A DNA stretch of 51,024 nt from contig JBOGVZ010000040.1 of NCBI GenBank assembly GCA_050692985.1, positions 1-51,024 of the forward strand. Direction: 5' to 3'. The translations under genes and the position numbers were made by a program. Positions 42,935-50,017 of this stretch are shown here, one piece after another (the first letter of the stretch is position 1; every line of letters starts with the position of its first letter). The notes below the pieces were generated by a model, which saw only the letters and a program-made list of their open reading frames with translations, did no database searches and had not been told where the DNA came from. Origin of the DNA: JBOGVZ01 sp050692985 (GTDB lineage: Bacteria > Actinomycetota > UBA4738 > CALAEC01).

Positions 42935-43603
42935 CTATGGTAACAGGTCCGGTCGGTTCCGCTTCGTCTTCTCCCGCGCCGCCCGCCGGCGCCACCCGGC
43001 GATCTTCCCGTGGTCGCCGGACAGCAACACCTCGGGGACGGCCATGCCCCTGAACTCCCGGGGGCGCGTGTAGTGGGGGTGGTCCAGGAGGCCGTCCTCG
43101 AAGGACTCGGCGGCCAGCGACTCTTCCTTCCCCACCACCCCTGGGATCAGGCGGGTGACCGCCTCCAGCACGACCAGCGCGGGCACCTCTCCGCCCGAGA
43201 GCACGTAGTCCCCGATCGACACCTCCTCCGCCGGGAGGCCCTCCGCCACCCGCTCGTCGACGCCCTCGTATCGCCCGCACACCAGCACCAGCCACGGCTC
43301 GGCGGCCAGCTCCCGGACCAGGGCCTGGTCGAGCCTGCGGCCGGCCGGAGACAGCAGGACGATCCGCTTGGGGCCCATCCCCAGCGCCTCCACGGCGCCC
43401 CAGATCGGCTCGGGCTTCATCACCATCCCCGGCCCGCCCCCGAAGGGCTCGTCGTCCACCTGCCGGTGGGGGTCCGTGGCGTGGTCCCGGATGTCGCGAA
43501 CCCGGACGTCCACGATGCCCCGCTCGATGGCCCTGCCCAGCAGGCTCTCCCGCAGGGGGCTCTCGAAGATGCCCGGGAAGATCGTCAGGATGTCGACGCG
43601 CAC
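42935..43603 (-). CDS. trmD: tRNA (guanine(37)-N1)-methyltransferase
   Basis: TrmD methylates G37 next to the anticodon and prevents frameshifting. The 222-aa product has VDILTIFPGIFESPL at the start, DEPFGGGPGMVMKPEP, VCGRYEGVDERV and the knot motif SIGDYVLSGGE. GTG 43603 gives the standard start; TAGCCT lies 6 nt upstream (43610-43615). It diverges from a plus-strand secreted hypothetical gene, 135 bp away, and heads the trmD-rplS-lepB-rnhB run, with rimM on its other side. Confidence 0.96.
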   Translation of the reverse strand: MRVDILTIFPGIFESPLRESLLGRAIERGIVDVRVRDIRDHATDPHRQVDDEPFGGGPGMVMKPEPIWGAVEALGMGPKRIVLLSPAGRRLDQALVRELAAEPWLVLVCGRYEGVDERVAEGLPAEEVSIGDYVLSGGEVPALVVLEAVTRLIPGVVGKEESLAAESFEDGLLDHPHYTRPREFRGMAVPEVLLSGDHGKIAGWRRRAAREKTKRNRPDLLP

Positions 43604-43620
43604 GGGCCGAGGCTACCAGC

Positions 43621-43692
43621 GGGGGAGCCCGGGGGGGCCTGGCCCCGAAGGGAACGGCATCGCACCGGACGGCGAGCGGACCGCCCGTGAGG
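43621..43692 (+). repeat. Diverged single copy of the rimM-region palindromic element
   Basis: This 72-bp stretch aligns with the 75-bp units at 44729-44878: a G-rich start (GGGGGAGCCCGGGGGGG), then a central part of little identity, then GGACGGCGAGCGGACC shared almost exactly, then GCCC. It is in the trmD upstream region. It suggests a dispersed element family rather than a purely local duplication. Confidence 0.4.
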
Positions 43693-43704
43693 ACAACTCC
43701 CCGG

Positions 43705-43733
43705 TTGAGGGTGCCTCCCCCGCCCGGTACGCT
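43705..43733 (+). promoter_or_regulatory. Candidate promoter placing the start site at GTG 43739
   Basis: TTGAGG (43705-43710), 17-nt spacer, TACGCT (43728-43733), then 5 nt to GTG 43739. This is the best -35/-10 pair in the window and predicts a transcript beginning at the start codon, that is a leaderless mRNA. Confidence 0.6.
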
Positions 43734-43738
43734 GCCCC

Positions 43739-44227
43739 GTGTCACTCGCGGCGCTCATCGGTCGGACCCACCGGTGGCTGGCGGTGGTCCTGGCGGCCGC
43801 CGTGGCCTGCACGGCCGGCGTGGACGGCCGGCCGGGTCCGGGCGGCTCGCCGACCCCCACCGCCTCCCCCCTGCCGGAGATGGCCCGGTTCGAGGCCGGC
43901 CTGAACCTCATCCGGGCCACCGGGGTGTCGTGCCGGGGGGTGGCCGGGCCGTGGCGGGTGCGGCTCCACCCGCCACAGCCGATCGACGGGAAGGGCATGG
44001 CCCGGTTCCGGCTGAAGGAGGCGGGCACGGGGCGGCTTCGGTGGTCGTTCACCGCAGCCCATCCCATCCAGGGAACCGTCACCTACGCCGGGGACCTGCG
44101 GGTGCGGCTGGTGGGGACCGACGACCGTCCGGCGCTGACGTTCGCCGGCACCCAGACGAACGTGGGGGCCACCGCCCGCACGTTCGCCCGGGCTGCGGTC
44201 GAGGTGGGAGGGGCCTGCAAGGGGTGA
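43739..44227 (+). CDS. Secreted hypothetical lipoprotein
   Basis: A 162-aa exported protein with signal sequence (IGRTHRWLAVVLAAAVAC) and a possible lipobox ending at Cys24, a Pro/Thr linker, then a single domain (about 50-160) rich in beta strands with motifs PWRVRLHPPQPIDGKGMARFRL and FTAAHPIQGTVTYAG. Two Cys residues (about 64 and 159) could pair. No family recognised. GTG 43739 follows a good promoter with no leader. It converges on rimM with 3 bp between stops. Confidence 0.65.
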   Translation: MSLAALIGRTHRWLAVVLAAAVACTAGVDGRPGPGGSPTPTASPLPEMARFEAGLNLIRATGVSCRGVAGPWRVRLHPPQPIDGKGMARFRLKEAGTGRLRWSFTAAHPIQGTVTYAGDLRVRLVGTDDRPALTFAGTQTNVGATARTFARAAVEVGGACKG

Positions 44228-44230
44228 GGG

Positions 44231-44887
44231 TCAGCCCTCGGTGGTGAGGCCCGGGATCTCCCGGACCACCACCCGGCCCTCGTCAGGGTCGACCGTCACC
44301 ACCACGTCACGGATGGCGGGGATGAGGGTGTCGTGGCCGCCGGCCTCGGCCACCCACAGGTCGTTCGCCGGGTTGGCCAGGACCTCTCGGATGCGGCCCA
44401 GGGAGCGGCCTCCCTCGGTGACGACCTCCAGCCCCACGACCTGGTGGACCCAGAAGCGATCCTCCTCGTCGATCTCCGGGGCCTCTCCGGCGGCGACCAG
44501 CAGGAGGCGGCCGCGCAGCGCCTCGGCCGCTGTGCGGTCGGGGACCTCCTCGAAGCGCACCAGGAGCCGGTGCTGGTGGGGGCGAGCGGAGCGGACGGTC
44601 AGGGCCCGTCCGTCCTCGAGGCGAAGGACCGAGCCGGGGGCGAACCGGGCTTCGACCTCCGTGAGGGACTGCACGGTCACCTCGCCGCGAACGCCGTGGG
44701 CACGGGTGATCCGGCCCACTGCCAGATCGGGGGGGTCCGGGGGGGTAGCTCGCCCTGAGCCGGGATGTGGACTGGCGGGACGGCGAGCGGACCCCCCGGT
44801 GGAGGGGGGGTCCGGGGGGGTAGCTCGCCCTGAGTCGGGATGTGGACGGGCGGGACGGCGAGCGGACCCCCCGGCGGAGGCGCTCAC
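44231..44887 (-). CDS. rimM: 16S rRNA processing protein RimM with a repeat-derived N-terminus
   Basis: RimM assists 30S head assembly. The family core (about residues 57-218) begins VGRITRAHGVRGEV and contains the PRC barrel (FWVHQVVGLEV ... LANPANDLWV, IPAIRDVVVTVD). Upstream the frame is open to GTG 44887, which overlaps the khpA stop (GTGA) like many junctions here; that start adds 56 residues, 50 of them from two in-frame 75-bp repeats (SARRPA and GRATPPDPP in each). The alternative GTG 44719 fits the normal length (162 aa) but has no Shine-Dalgarno and no -10. I favour the coupled start. rimM lies in the khpA-rimM-trmD order. Confidence 0.85.
   Translation of the reverse strand: MSASAGGSARRPARPHPDSGRATPPDPPSTGGSARRPASPHPGSGRATPPDPPDLAVGRITRAHGVRGEVTVQSLTEVEARFAPGSVLRLEDGRALTVRSARPHQHRLLVRFEEVPDRTAAEALRGRLLLVAAGEAPEIDEEDRFWVHQVVGLEVVTEGGRSLGRIREVLANPANDLWVAEAGGHDTLIPAIRDVVVTVDPDEGRVVVREIPGLTTEG
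44729..44878 (+). repeat. Two 75-bp tandem units, each a nested palindrome, in rimM
   Basis: Units 44729-44803 and 44804-44878 differ at three positions. Each begins GGGGGGGTCCGGGGGGG and ends with GGCGAGCGGACCCCCC. The GGGGGGTCCG start pairs with CGGACCCCCC, and GCTCGCC pairs with GGCGAGC, so each unit can fold into a long nested hairpin. The length is divisible by three and has no stop in the rimM frame. Layout resembles REP/mobile palindromic elements. Confidence 0.85.
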
Positions 44888-45114
44888 TCCACGATCTCGA
44901 CCATGGTGCTGATGCCCTGCCGCGACCCGGCCGCGCGGACCAGCGAGCGGATGGCCCGGGCGATCCGGCCGCGCTTGCCGATCACCTTGCCCATGTCGTC
45001 GGGGGCCACCCGGAGCTGGAGGATCAGGGAGCGCTCGCCCTCGACCGTGGTCACCTCGACGGCGTCGGGGTCGTCCACCAGGGCCCGGGCGATGTACTCG
45101 AGGACCTCCTTCAC
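44884..45114 (-). CDS. khpA: KH-domain RNA-binding protein KhpA (YlqC-like)
   Basis: A 76-aa single KH domain protein; KhpA binds RNA and with KhpB affects cell division and envelope in Gram-positive bacteria. The KH loop is VIGKRGRIARAIRSLV. GTG 45114 has GAGGG 4 nt upstream, 17 bp after rpsP, the conserved rpsP-khpA-rimM-trmD order. Its stop overlaps the presumed rimM start (GTGA). Confidence 0.93.
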   Translation of the reverse strand: MKEVLEYIARALVDDPDAVEVTTVEGERSLILQLRVAPDDMGKVIGKRGRIARAIRSLVRAAGSRQGISTMVEIVE

Positions 45115-45131
45115 GCGCCCTCTGTGCCCTC

Positions 45132-45584
45132 CTAGCCCGAACCGGCCGGCTCCCCGGCCGGGGGGGTCTCCTGGCGCTCTGCCTCACCGGGAGGTCCGGT
45201 CTCGTCGTCCTCGGCACCGAGAGGCGGTTCCTCCGGGGACCCGGCCGTCTCCTTCGGTGCCGGGGCAGGGGACTCCGCGGCGGCCGAGGCCTCATGGGCG
45301 GCGGCCTCGGCAACGGGTTCGGGTGGGGCCTCGCCGGTGTGCTTGGCCCAGATGCCGGTCTTCGTCAGCAGCACCCGGACAGGGTCGGACGGCTGGGCGC
45401 CGCTCTTCAGCCAGTGGAGCGCCCGCTCCTCGTCGATCTCGATCACCGACGGGTGGGCCAGCGGATGGTACTTCCCGATGTTCTCGATGAACCGCCCGTC
45501 TCGGGGGCTCCGGGAGTCGGCCACCACGACCCGGTAGAAGGGGCGCTTCTTGGCCCCCATCCTCATCAGCCTGATCTTGACCAT
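45132..45584 (-). CDS. rpsP: 30S ribosomal protein S16 with acidic C-terminal tail
   Basis: S16 stabilises the 30S body. The first 85 residues are the standard protein (VKIRLMRMGAKKRPFYRVVVAD, RFIENIGKYHPLAHP). A further 65 residues are Ala/Glu/Pro-rich (total 150 aa), a tail of the type seen in other Actinobacteria but long. ATG 45584, 10 bp after ffh. Confidence 0.96.
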   Translation of the reverse strand: MVKIRLMRMGAKKRPFYRVVVADSRSPRDGRFIENIGKYHPLAHPSVIEIDEERALHWLKSGAQPSDPVRVLLTKTGIWAKHTGEAPPEPVAEAAAHEASAAAESPAPAPKETAGSPEEPPLGAEDDETGPPGEAERQETPPAGEPAGSG

Positions 45585-45594
45585 GCCCTCTCCT

Positions 45595-46935
45595 TCACAT
45601 CCCGGGGATCTTCGGCAGCCCCGGGATCTTCGGCATGCCTCGTGGCAAACCCCCGGAGAACCGCTTCATCATCTTCTTCATCTCGGTGAACTGCTTCAGC
45701 AGGCCGTTCACGTCGGCCACGGTGGTGCCGCTCCCCCGCGCGATGCGGGTCCGGCGGCCGCCCCCGATGATAGCGGGGTTGCGCCGCTCCTCCGCGGTCA
45801 TCGAGGAGATGATGGCCTCCACCCGGCCCAGCTCGCGGTCATCCACCTCGAGGTCCTTGAGCCCGGCCGCGCCGGGGACGGCCGGCAGCATGGCCAGCAG
45901 GTCCTGGAGGGGGCCCAGCTTCTTCACCTCGCGGAGCTGGGCCAGGAAGTCGTCGAGCGTGAGCTGGCCCTCGAGCATCTTCTCGGCCGAGGCCTTGGCC
46001 TTGTCCTGGTCCATCTGCCGCTCCGCCTTCTCGACCAGCGACAGGACGTCGCCCATGCCCAGGATCCGCGAGGCCATGCGGTCGGGGTGGAACGGCTCCA
46101 GGTCGGGGGGCCGCTCGCCGGTGCCGGCGAAGTACACCGGCCGGCCGGTGACCTGGGTGACCGACAGGGCCGCGCCGCCGCGGGCGTCGCCGTCGATCTT
46201 GGTGAGCACGAAGCCGGTGAGGTCCACCTCGGCCATGAACGCCCGGGCCTGAACCACCGCGTCCTGGCCCACCGTGGCGTCGGCGGCCATCAGCACGTGG
46301 TCCGGCTTCAGGGCGTCCCGGACCCGGCGGGCCTCCCGCATCATCTCCGCGTCCACGTGGAGTCGCCCGGCGGTGTCCACGATCAGCACGTCGTGGCCCT
46401 GCTTCTGGGCGTGCCTGAGGGCCGATCGGGCCACCCGCACCGCGTCCTTCCCGTCGGACACCACAGGCACCCCGATCTCCCCACCCAGCGTGAACAGCTG
46501 GTCCACGGCGGCGGGGCGCTGGAGGTCGGCAGCGGCCAGCAGCGGGTGACGGCCCTTCTCCTTGAGGTGCAGGGCCAGCTTGGCGCAGGCGGTGGTCTTG
46601 CCCGAACCCTGGAGCCCGGCCATCATCACCACCGCGGTCTTGCCCTGCGGCAGCGTGAAGGCCCGGTGCTCGCCACCCAGCGTCTCGGTGAGCTCGTCCC
46701 GCACCACCTTCACCACCTGCTGGCCGGGAGTGAGGCTCCTCATGACCTCCTCGGACAGGGCCCGGGCCCGCACGCGGGACAGGAAGTCGTCGGCCACCTC
46801 GGCGGCCACGTCGGCATCGAGGAGCGCCATGCGGATGTCGCCCAGGGCCGCATCCACCTGCTTGGGGTGCAGCTTGCCCCGGGACTTGAGCTTCTTGAAG
46901 ACCGCGCCGAAGCGTTCGGTGAGCTGCTCGAACAT
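45595..46935 (-). CDS. ffh: Signal recognition particle protein Ffh
   Basis: Ffh binds SRP RNA and signal sequences and delivers ribosomes to FtsY. The 446-aa product has the N-domain, the G-domain (GLQGSGKTT, DTAGRLHVDAEMM, TKIDGDARGGAALS), and the methionine-rich M-domain ending MKKMMKRFSGGLPRGMPKIPG. ATG 46935: TACACT lies 7 nt upstream (46943-46948), so the mRNA may lack a leader. Followed by rpsP at 10 bp. The partner FtsY is encoded 2 kb upstream. Confidence 0.97.
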   Translation of the reverse strand: MFEQLTERFGAVFKKLKSRGKLHPKQVDAALGDIRMALLDADVAAEVADDFLSRVRARALSEEVMRSLTPGQQVVKVVRDELTETLGGEHRAFTLPQGKTAVVMMAGLQGSGKTTACAKLALHLKEKGRHPLLAAADLQRPAAVDQLFTLGGEIGVPVVSDGKDAVRVARSALRHAQKQGHDVLIVDTAGRLHVDAEMMREARRVRDALKPDHVLMAADATVGQDAVVQARAFMAEVDLTGFVLTKIDGDARGGAALSVTQVTGRPVYFAGTGERPPDLEPFHPDRMASRILGMGDVLSLVEKAERQMDQDKAKASAEKMLEGQLTLDDFLAQLREVKKLGPLQDLLAMLPAVPGAAGLKDLEVDDRELGRVEAIISSMTAEERRNPAIIGGGRRTRIARGSGTTVADVNGLLKQFTEMKKMMKRFSGGLPRGMPKIPGLPKIPGM

Positions 46936-46942
46936 CTTCCCT

Positions 46943-46948
46943 AGTGTA
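46943..46948 (-). promoter_or_regulatory. Candidate -10 box of ffh
   Basis: TACACT, in GCTACACT (also seen before rpsB), 7 nt before ATG 46935. No -35 match at 16-18 nt. Confidence 0.4.
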
Positions 46949-46996
46949 GCGACGCCCTCCGGGAACCCTGGGGGCCGGTGGGAGCGTCGAACCGGC

Positions 46997-47854
46997 ATGA
47001 CCCGATCCTGCGCGGCCTTGATCGCCCTGCTGCTGGCGGCGTGCGCCCGCCCCCCGGAGAACGATGCTCCCGGCCGTCCCGCAGAGAAGCCTCCCGGTGA
47101 GCAGCTGTACGAGCTGACCACCACGGTCCTGGAGGACGAGACGCACGGGCCCATGCTGTGTCCGGGCGGGCAGACATCGTCGCTGCCACCGCAGTGCGGG
47201 AACGTCCCCATCACCAACTGGGATTGGGACGAGGTGGACGGCGAGGAGCGGATGTCGGGAACGATCTGGGGTGCATTCCACGTGGTCGGAACGTTCGACG
47301 GCCAGGCGTTCACGGTCACCGAGGTGGGACCGCCCGGCGACCAGTGGTTCCCGTTCGACCACGAGATCGTGGCCGGGTGCCCGGAACCGGAGGACGGCAG
47401 GGCCTGGCCCGACCCGGACCGGGCCTCCCAGGACGATCTCGACGCCGCCCACGCCCTGGCCCGCAGCGAGCCCGACTTCGCCGGGTTCTGGATCGACCAC
47501 CTGGCCACGCCCAACCCCCGCACCCCGTCCGACGCCCAGCAGGTCGTGATCACCGCCGCGTTCACCGGCGACCTGGACCGGCACGAGGCGGACCTCCGCC
47601 AGGAGTGGGGCGGCCCCCTGTGCATGGTCCAGTTCCCCCGTACCTACAAGGAGCTGAAGGCCATCCAGAAGGAGCTGGGCTTCGAGGAGATCGGCGAGCT
47701 GGGGCTCCAGCTGCTCTATTCCGACATCGACATCACCAGCAACGTGGTGGAGATCTACGTGGTGGTCCTCGACGACGATGCCCGGCAGGCCCTCGACGAG
47801 CGGTACGGGAAGGGAACCGTCCGGGCCACCGCGGCACTGAAGCCCGTGAGCTGA
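46997..47854 (+). CDS. Secreted hypothetical lipoprotein
   Basis: A 285-aa protein with a clear lipoprotein signal (CAALIALLLAAC, lipid on Cys16). The mature part has LPPQCGNVPITNWDWDEVDGEE, then IWGAFHVVGTFDGQAFTV, a combination I recall from actinobacterial hypothetical exported proteins, and a C-terminal acidic, mixed alpha/beta region (KELKAIQKELG). Function unknown. ATG 46997 gives the signal directly. Divergent from ffh, convergent with the glycosyltransferase (10 bp between). Confidence 0.7.
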   Translation: MTRSCAALIALLLAACARPPENDAPGRPAEKPPGEQLYELTTTVLEDETHGPMLCPGGQTSSLPPQCGNVPITNWDWDEVDGEERMSGTIWGAFHVVGTFDGQAFTVTEVGPPGDQWFPFDHEIVAGCPEPEDGRAWPDPDRASQDDLDAAHALARSEPDFAGFWIDHLATPNPRTPSDAQQVVITAAFTGDLDRHEADLRQEWGGPLCMVQFPRTYKELKAIQKELGFEEIGELGLQLLYSDIDITSNVVEIYVVVLDDDARQALDERYGKGTVRATAALKPVS

Positions 47855-47864
47855 CGGATCGGGG

Positions 47865-48971
47865 TCAGCGGCGGCCGGCGGCCAGCTCCTCGTAGAGGGC
47901 CAAGTAGCGCGGGGCGACCACGCCGACATCGAACATGGCCAGGCACCGCTCGTGAGCCAGCCGGCCCATGGCCCGGCGGGCCTCCTCGTCGGACAGCAGC
48001 CTGGCCACGGCGCCCGCCAGGGCATCGACGTCACCGGGGGGGGCCAGCAGGCCGGTCTCGCCGTCGACGATCAGCTCGGGGACGCCGGCCACCGCGTACG
48101 CCGCGCTGGCCACGCCCGCCATCCCCGCCTCGATCAGCACCTGGGGCATCCCCTCGCTCCGGCTGGCCAGCAGCATCACGTCGGATGCCCCCAGCAGGTT
48201 CCCGGTCTCGGTCACCGGACCCAGGAACCGCACGGATGGGCCGGTCGCCCGGGCGGCCTCCTCCACGGCCTCGCGGAGGGGTCCGTCGCCGGCCACCACG
48301 TGCACCGCGTCCGGGACGGAATCCCTGGCCCGGCGGACGACCTCGAGGTGGGCCAGCGGGTCCTTCTCCTCGGACAGCGAGCCCAGCGAGAGCACCACCG
48401 GCACCTCGGTGGGAAGCCCCAGGGACCGGCGGGTCTGACCACGGCTGCGGGTGGCCTCCACCGCCCGGGCGTCGCGGGCGCTGGGGATGACCTCCACCCG
48501 GTCAGCCGGGATCCCGAACACCCCGACGGTCTCCCGCCGCACGGCGTCGGCCACGGCCACGATCCGAGCCGCCCGGAGCATCAGGCGGCGGTGCCCGAGC
48601 CGGCGAAGGCCGCTGGTGGCCCGGGGCGCGGCCAGGCCGATGCGCGTGTACACCACGGGACGGCCGCGGGCCGAGAACACGGCGTACCGGAACGGCTCGC
48701 CCCCCCACCCCTGGACCACGTCCGGCGCCCACTCCCGCACCACCCGCCTGAGGGACCGCACCGCGGCGGCGTCGGTCCGCAGGCCGGGCACGAACCACCC
48801 CCGGGGCATCTCCACCGTGGGCACGGCGAACGACAGGCCGGAACCGCCGGTGGGCCGCAGCACCGCCACCCGCTGGTCGATCCCCTCCCCGGCGAGCGCA
48901 CCGGCCACGTCCCCCGCCAGGATCTCCCCCCCGCGCCGCTGGTCGGTGGCCACCACGTGCAGGATCCTCAT
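47865..48971 (-). CDS. Glycosyltransferase family 4-type protein
   Basis: A 368-aa GT-B glycosyltransferase. N-domain start MRILHVVATDQRRGGEI; C-domain Rossmann with VVLSLGSLSEEKDPLAHLEV and the donor-binding SEGMPQVLIEAGMAGVASAAY (E-x7-E) and GVPELIVDGETGLL. Such enzymes add sugars to lipids, polysaccharides or proteins; the acceptor is not deducible. ATG 48971. It interrupts the ftsY-ffh spacing seen in many Actinobacteria. Could be polysaccharide- or glycolipid-related. Confidence 0.9.
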   Translation of the reverse strand: MRILHVVATDQRRGGEILAGDVAGALAGEGIDQRVAVLRPTGGSGLSFAVPTVEMPRGWFVPGLRTDAAAVRSLRRVVREWAPDVVQGWGGEPFRYAVFSARGRPVVYTRIGLAAPRATSGLRRLGHRRLMLRAARIVAVADAVRRETVGVFGIPADRVEVIPSARDARAVEATRSRGQTRRSLGLPTEVPVVLSLGSLSEEKDPLAHLEVVRRARDSVPDAVHVVAGDGPLREAVEEAARATGPSVRFLGPVTETGNLLGASDVMLLASRSEGMPQVLIEAGMAGVASAAYAVAGVPELIVDGETGLLAPPGDVDALAGAVARLLSDEEARRAMGRLAHERCLAMFDVGVVAPRYLALYEELAAGRR

Positions 48972-49031
48972 CCGTCACCGATCCGAGCGATCCCGTCGGC
49001 GGAGGGGCCGCCGCGCCAACCGACCGCCACG

Positions 49032-50000
49032 TCAGCCCCGGACCAGGGACCGGGCGAACGACCGGGGGTCGAAGGGCTGGAGGTCCTCGATGCCCTCCCC
49101 GGTCCCCACGAAGCGCACCGGCACCCCGAGCTGCTCCCGGATGGCCATCACGATGCCGCCCCTGGCGGTCCCGTCCAGCTTCGTGAGGGCGATGCCGGTG
49201 ACCTCCACGGCCTCGGTGAACGTGCGGGCCTGGGCGATGCCGTTCTGGCCGGTGGTGGCGTCGAGGACCAGCAGCACCTCGTCGGGAGGACGGCCCGCCG
49301 CCTTCTCCAGCACCCGCCGAACCTTCGACAGCTCGTCCATGAGCGGCTTCTTCGAGTGCAGCCGGCCGGCGGTATCGACCAGCAGGACGTCGTGCTTGCG
49401 GGCCTTGGCCGCCTCCACCGCGTCGAACCCCACCGCTCCCGGGTCGGCCCCCCGGGCCTGGGCCACGAGCTCGGCGCCGGCCCGCTGGGCCCACACCGAC
49501 ACCTGCTCCGTGGCGGCGGCCCGGAACGTGTCGGTGTTGGCCACGGCCACCTTCCGGCCCTGGCCGCGGAGGTGATGGGCGAGCTTGCCGATCGTGGTGG
49601 TCTTCCCGGTCCCGTTCACCCCCACCACCATCACCACCGCCAGGCGCCGGGGCAGCCGGAAGGGGCGATCGCCCTCGAACACCGCGGCGACCTCGTCGAC
49701 CAGCAGGGCCTCGGGATCGGCGCCCGGCTCCCACCGGGCCCGGACCCGCTCGATCACCCCGGCCGCGGCCCCGGGGCCGGCGTCGGCACGGATCAGGGCC
49801 TCCACGAGCGCCCGCCACTGCTCGTCGGCGGGCCGGGCCTTGCCGGCCAGGGGGCGCAGCCACCGCCCCAGCCCCTCCCGGCGGGGAGCGGGCTCGGGTG
49901 GCGGCTTCCGTAGCCACCGGCGGCCCAGGGCGAACGCCAGGGCCAGGAGGACCACCAGGCCCACGACGACGATCACCCAGATGCCAGCACCGCTCGGCAT
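49032..50000 (-). CDS. ftsY: SRP receptor FtsY
   Basis: FtsY docks SRP at the membrane. The 322-aa product has an N-terminal helix (WVIVVVGLVVLLALAFALG) and a short basic linker in place of the long acidic A-domain of E. coli, then NG domain with VVGVNGTGKTTTIGKLA, DTFRAAATEQ, DTAGRLHSKK and TKLDGTARGG. ATG 50000 with a GGGAG upstream, 17 bp after smc. Confidence 0.96.
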   Translation of the reverse strand: MPSGAGIWVIVVVGLVVLLALAFALGRRWLRKPPPEPAPRREGLGRWLRPLAGKARPADEQWRALVEALIRADAGPGAAAGVIERVRARWEPGADPEALLVDEVAAVFEGDRPFRLPRRLAVVMVVGVNGTGKTTTIGKLAHHLRGQGRKVAVANTDTFRAAATEQVSVWAQRAGAELVAQARGADPGAVGFDAVEAAKARKHDVLLVDTAGRLHSKKPLMDELSKVRRVLEKAAGRPPDEVLLVLDATTGQNGIAQARTFTEAVEVTGIALTKLDGTARGGIVMAIREQLGVPVRFVGTGEGIEDLQPFDPRSFARSLVRG

Positions 50001-50017
50001 GTCGGCTCCCAGTGCCT

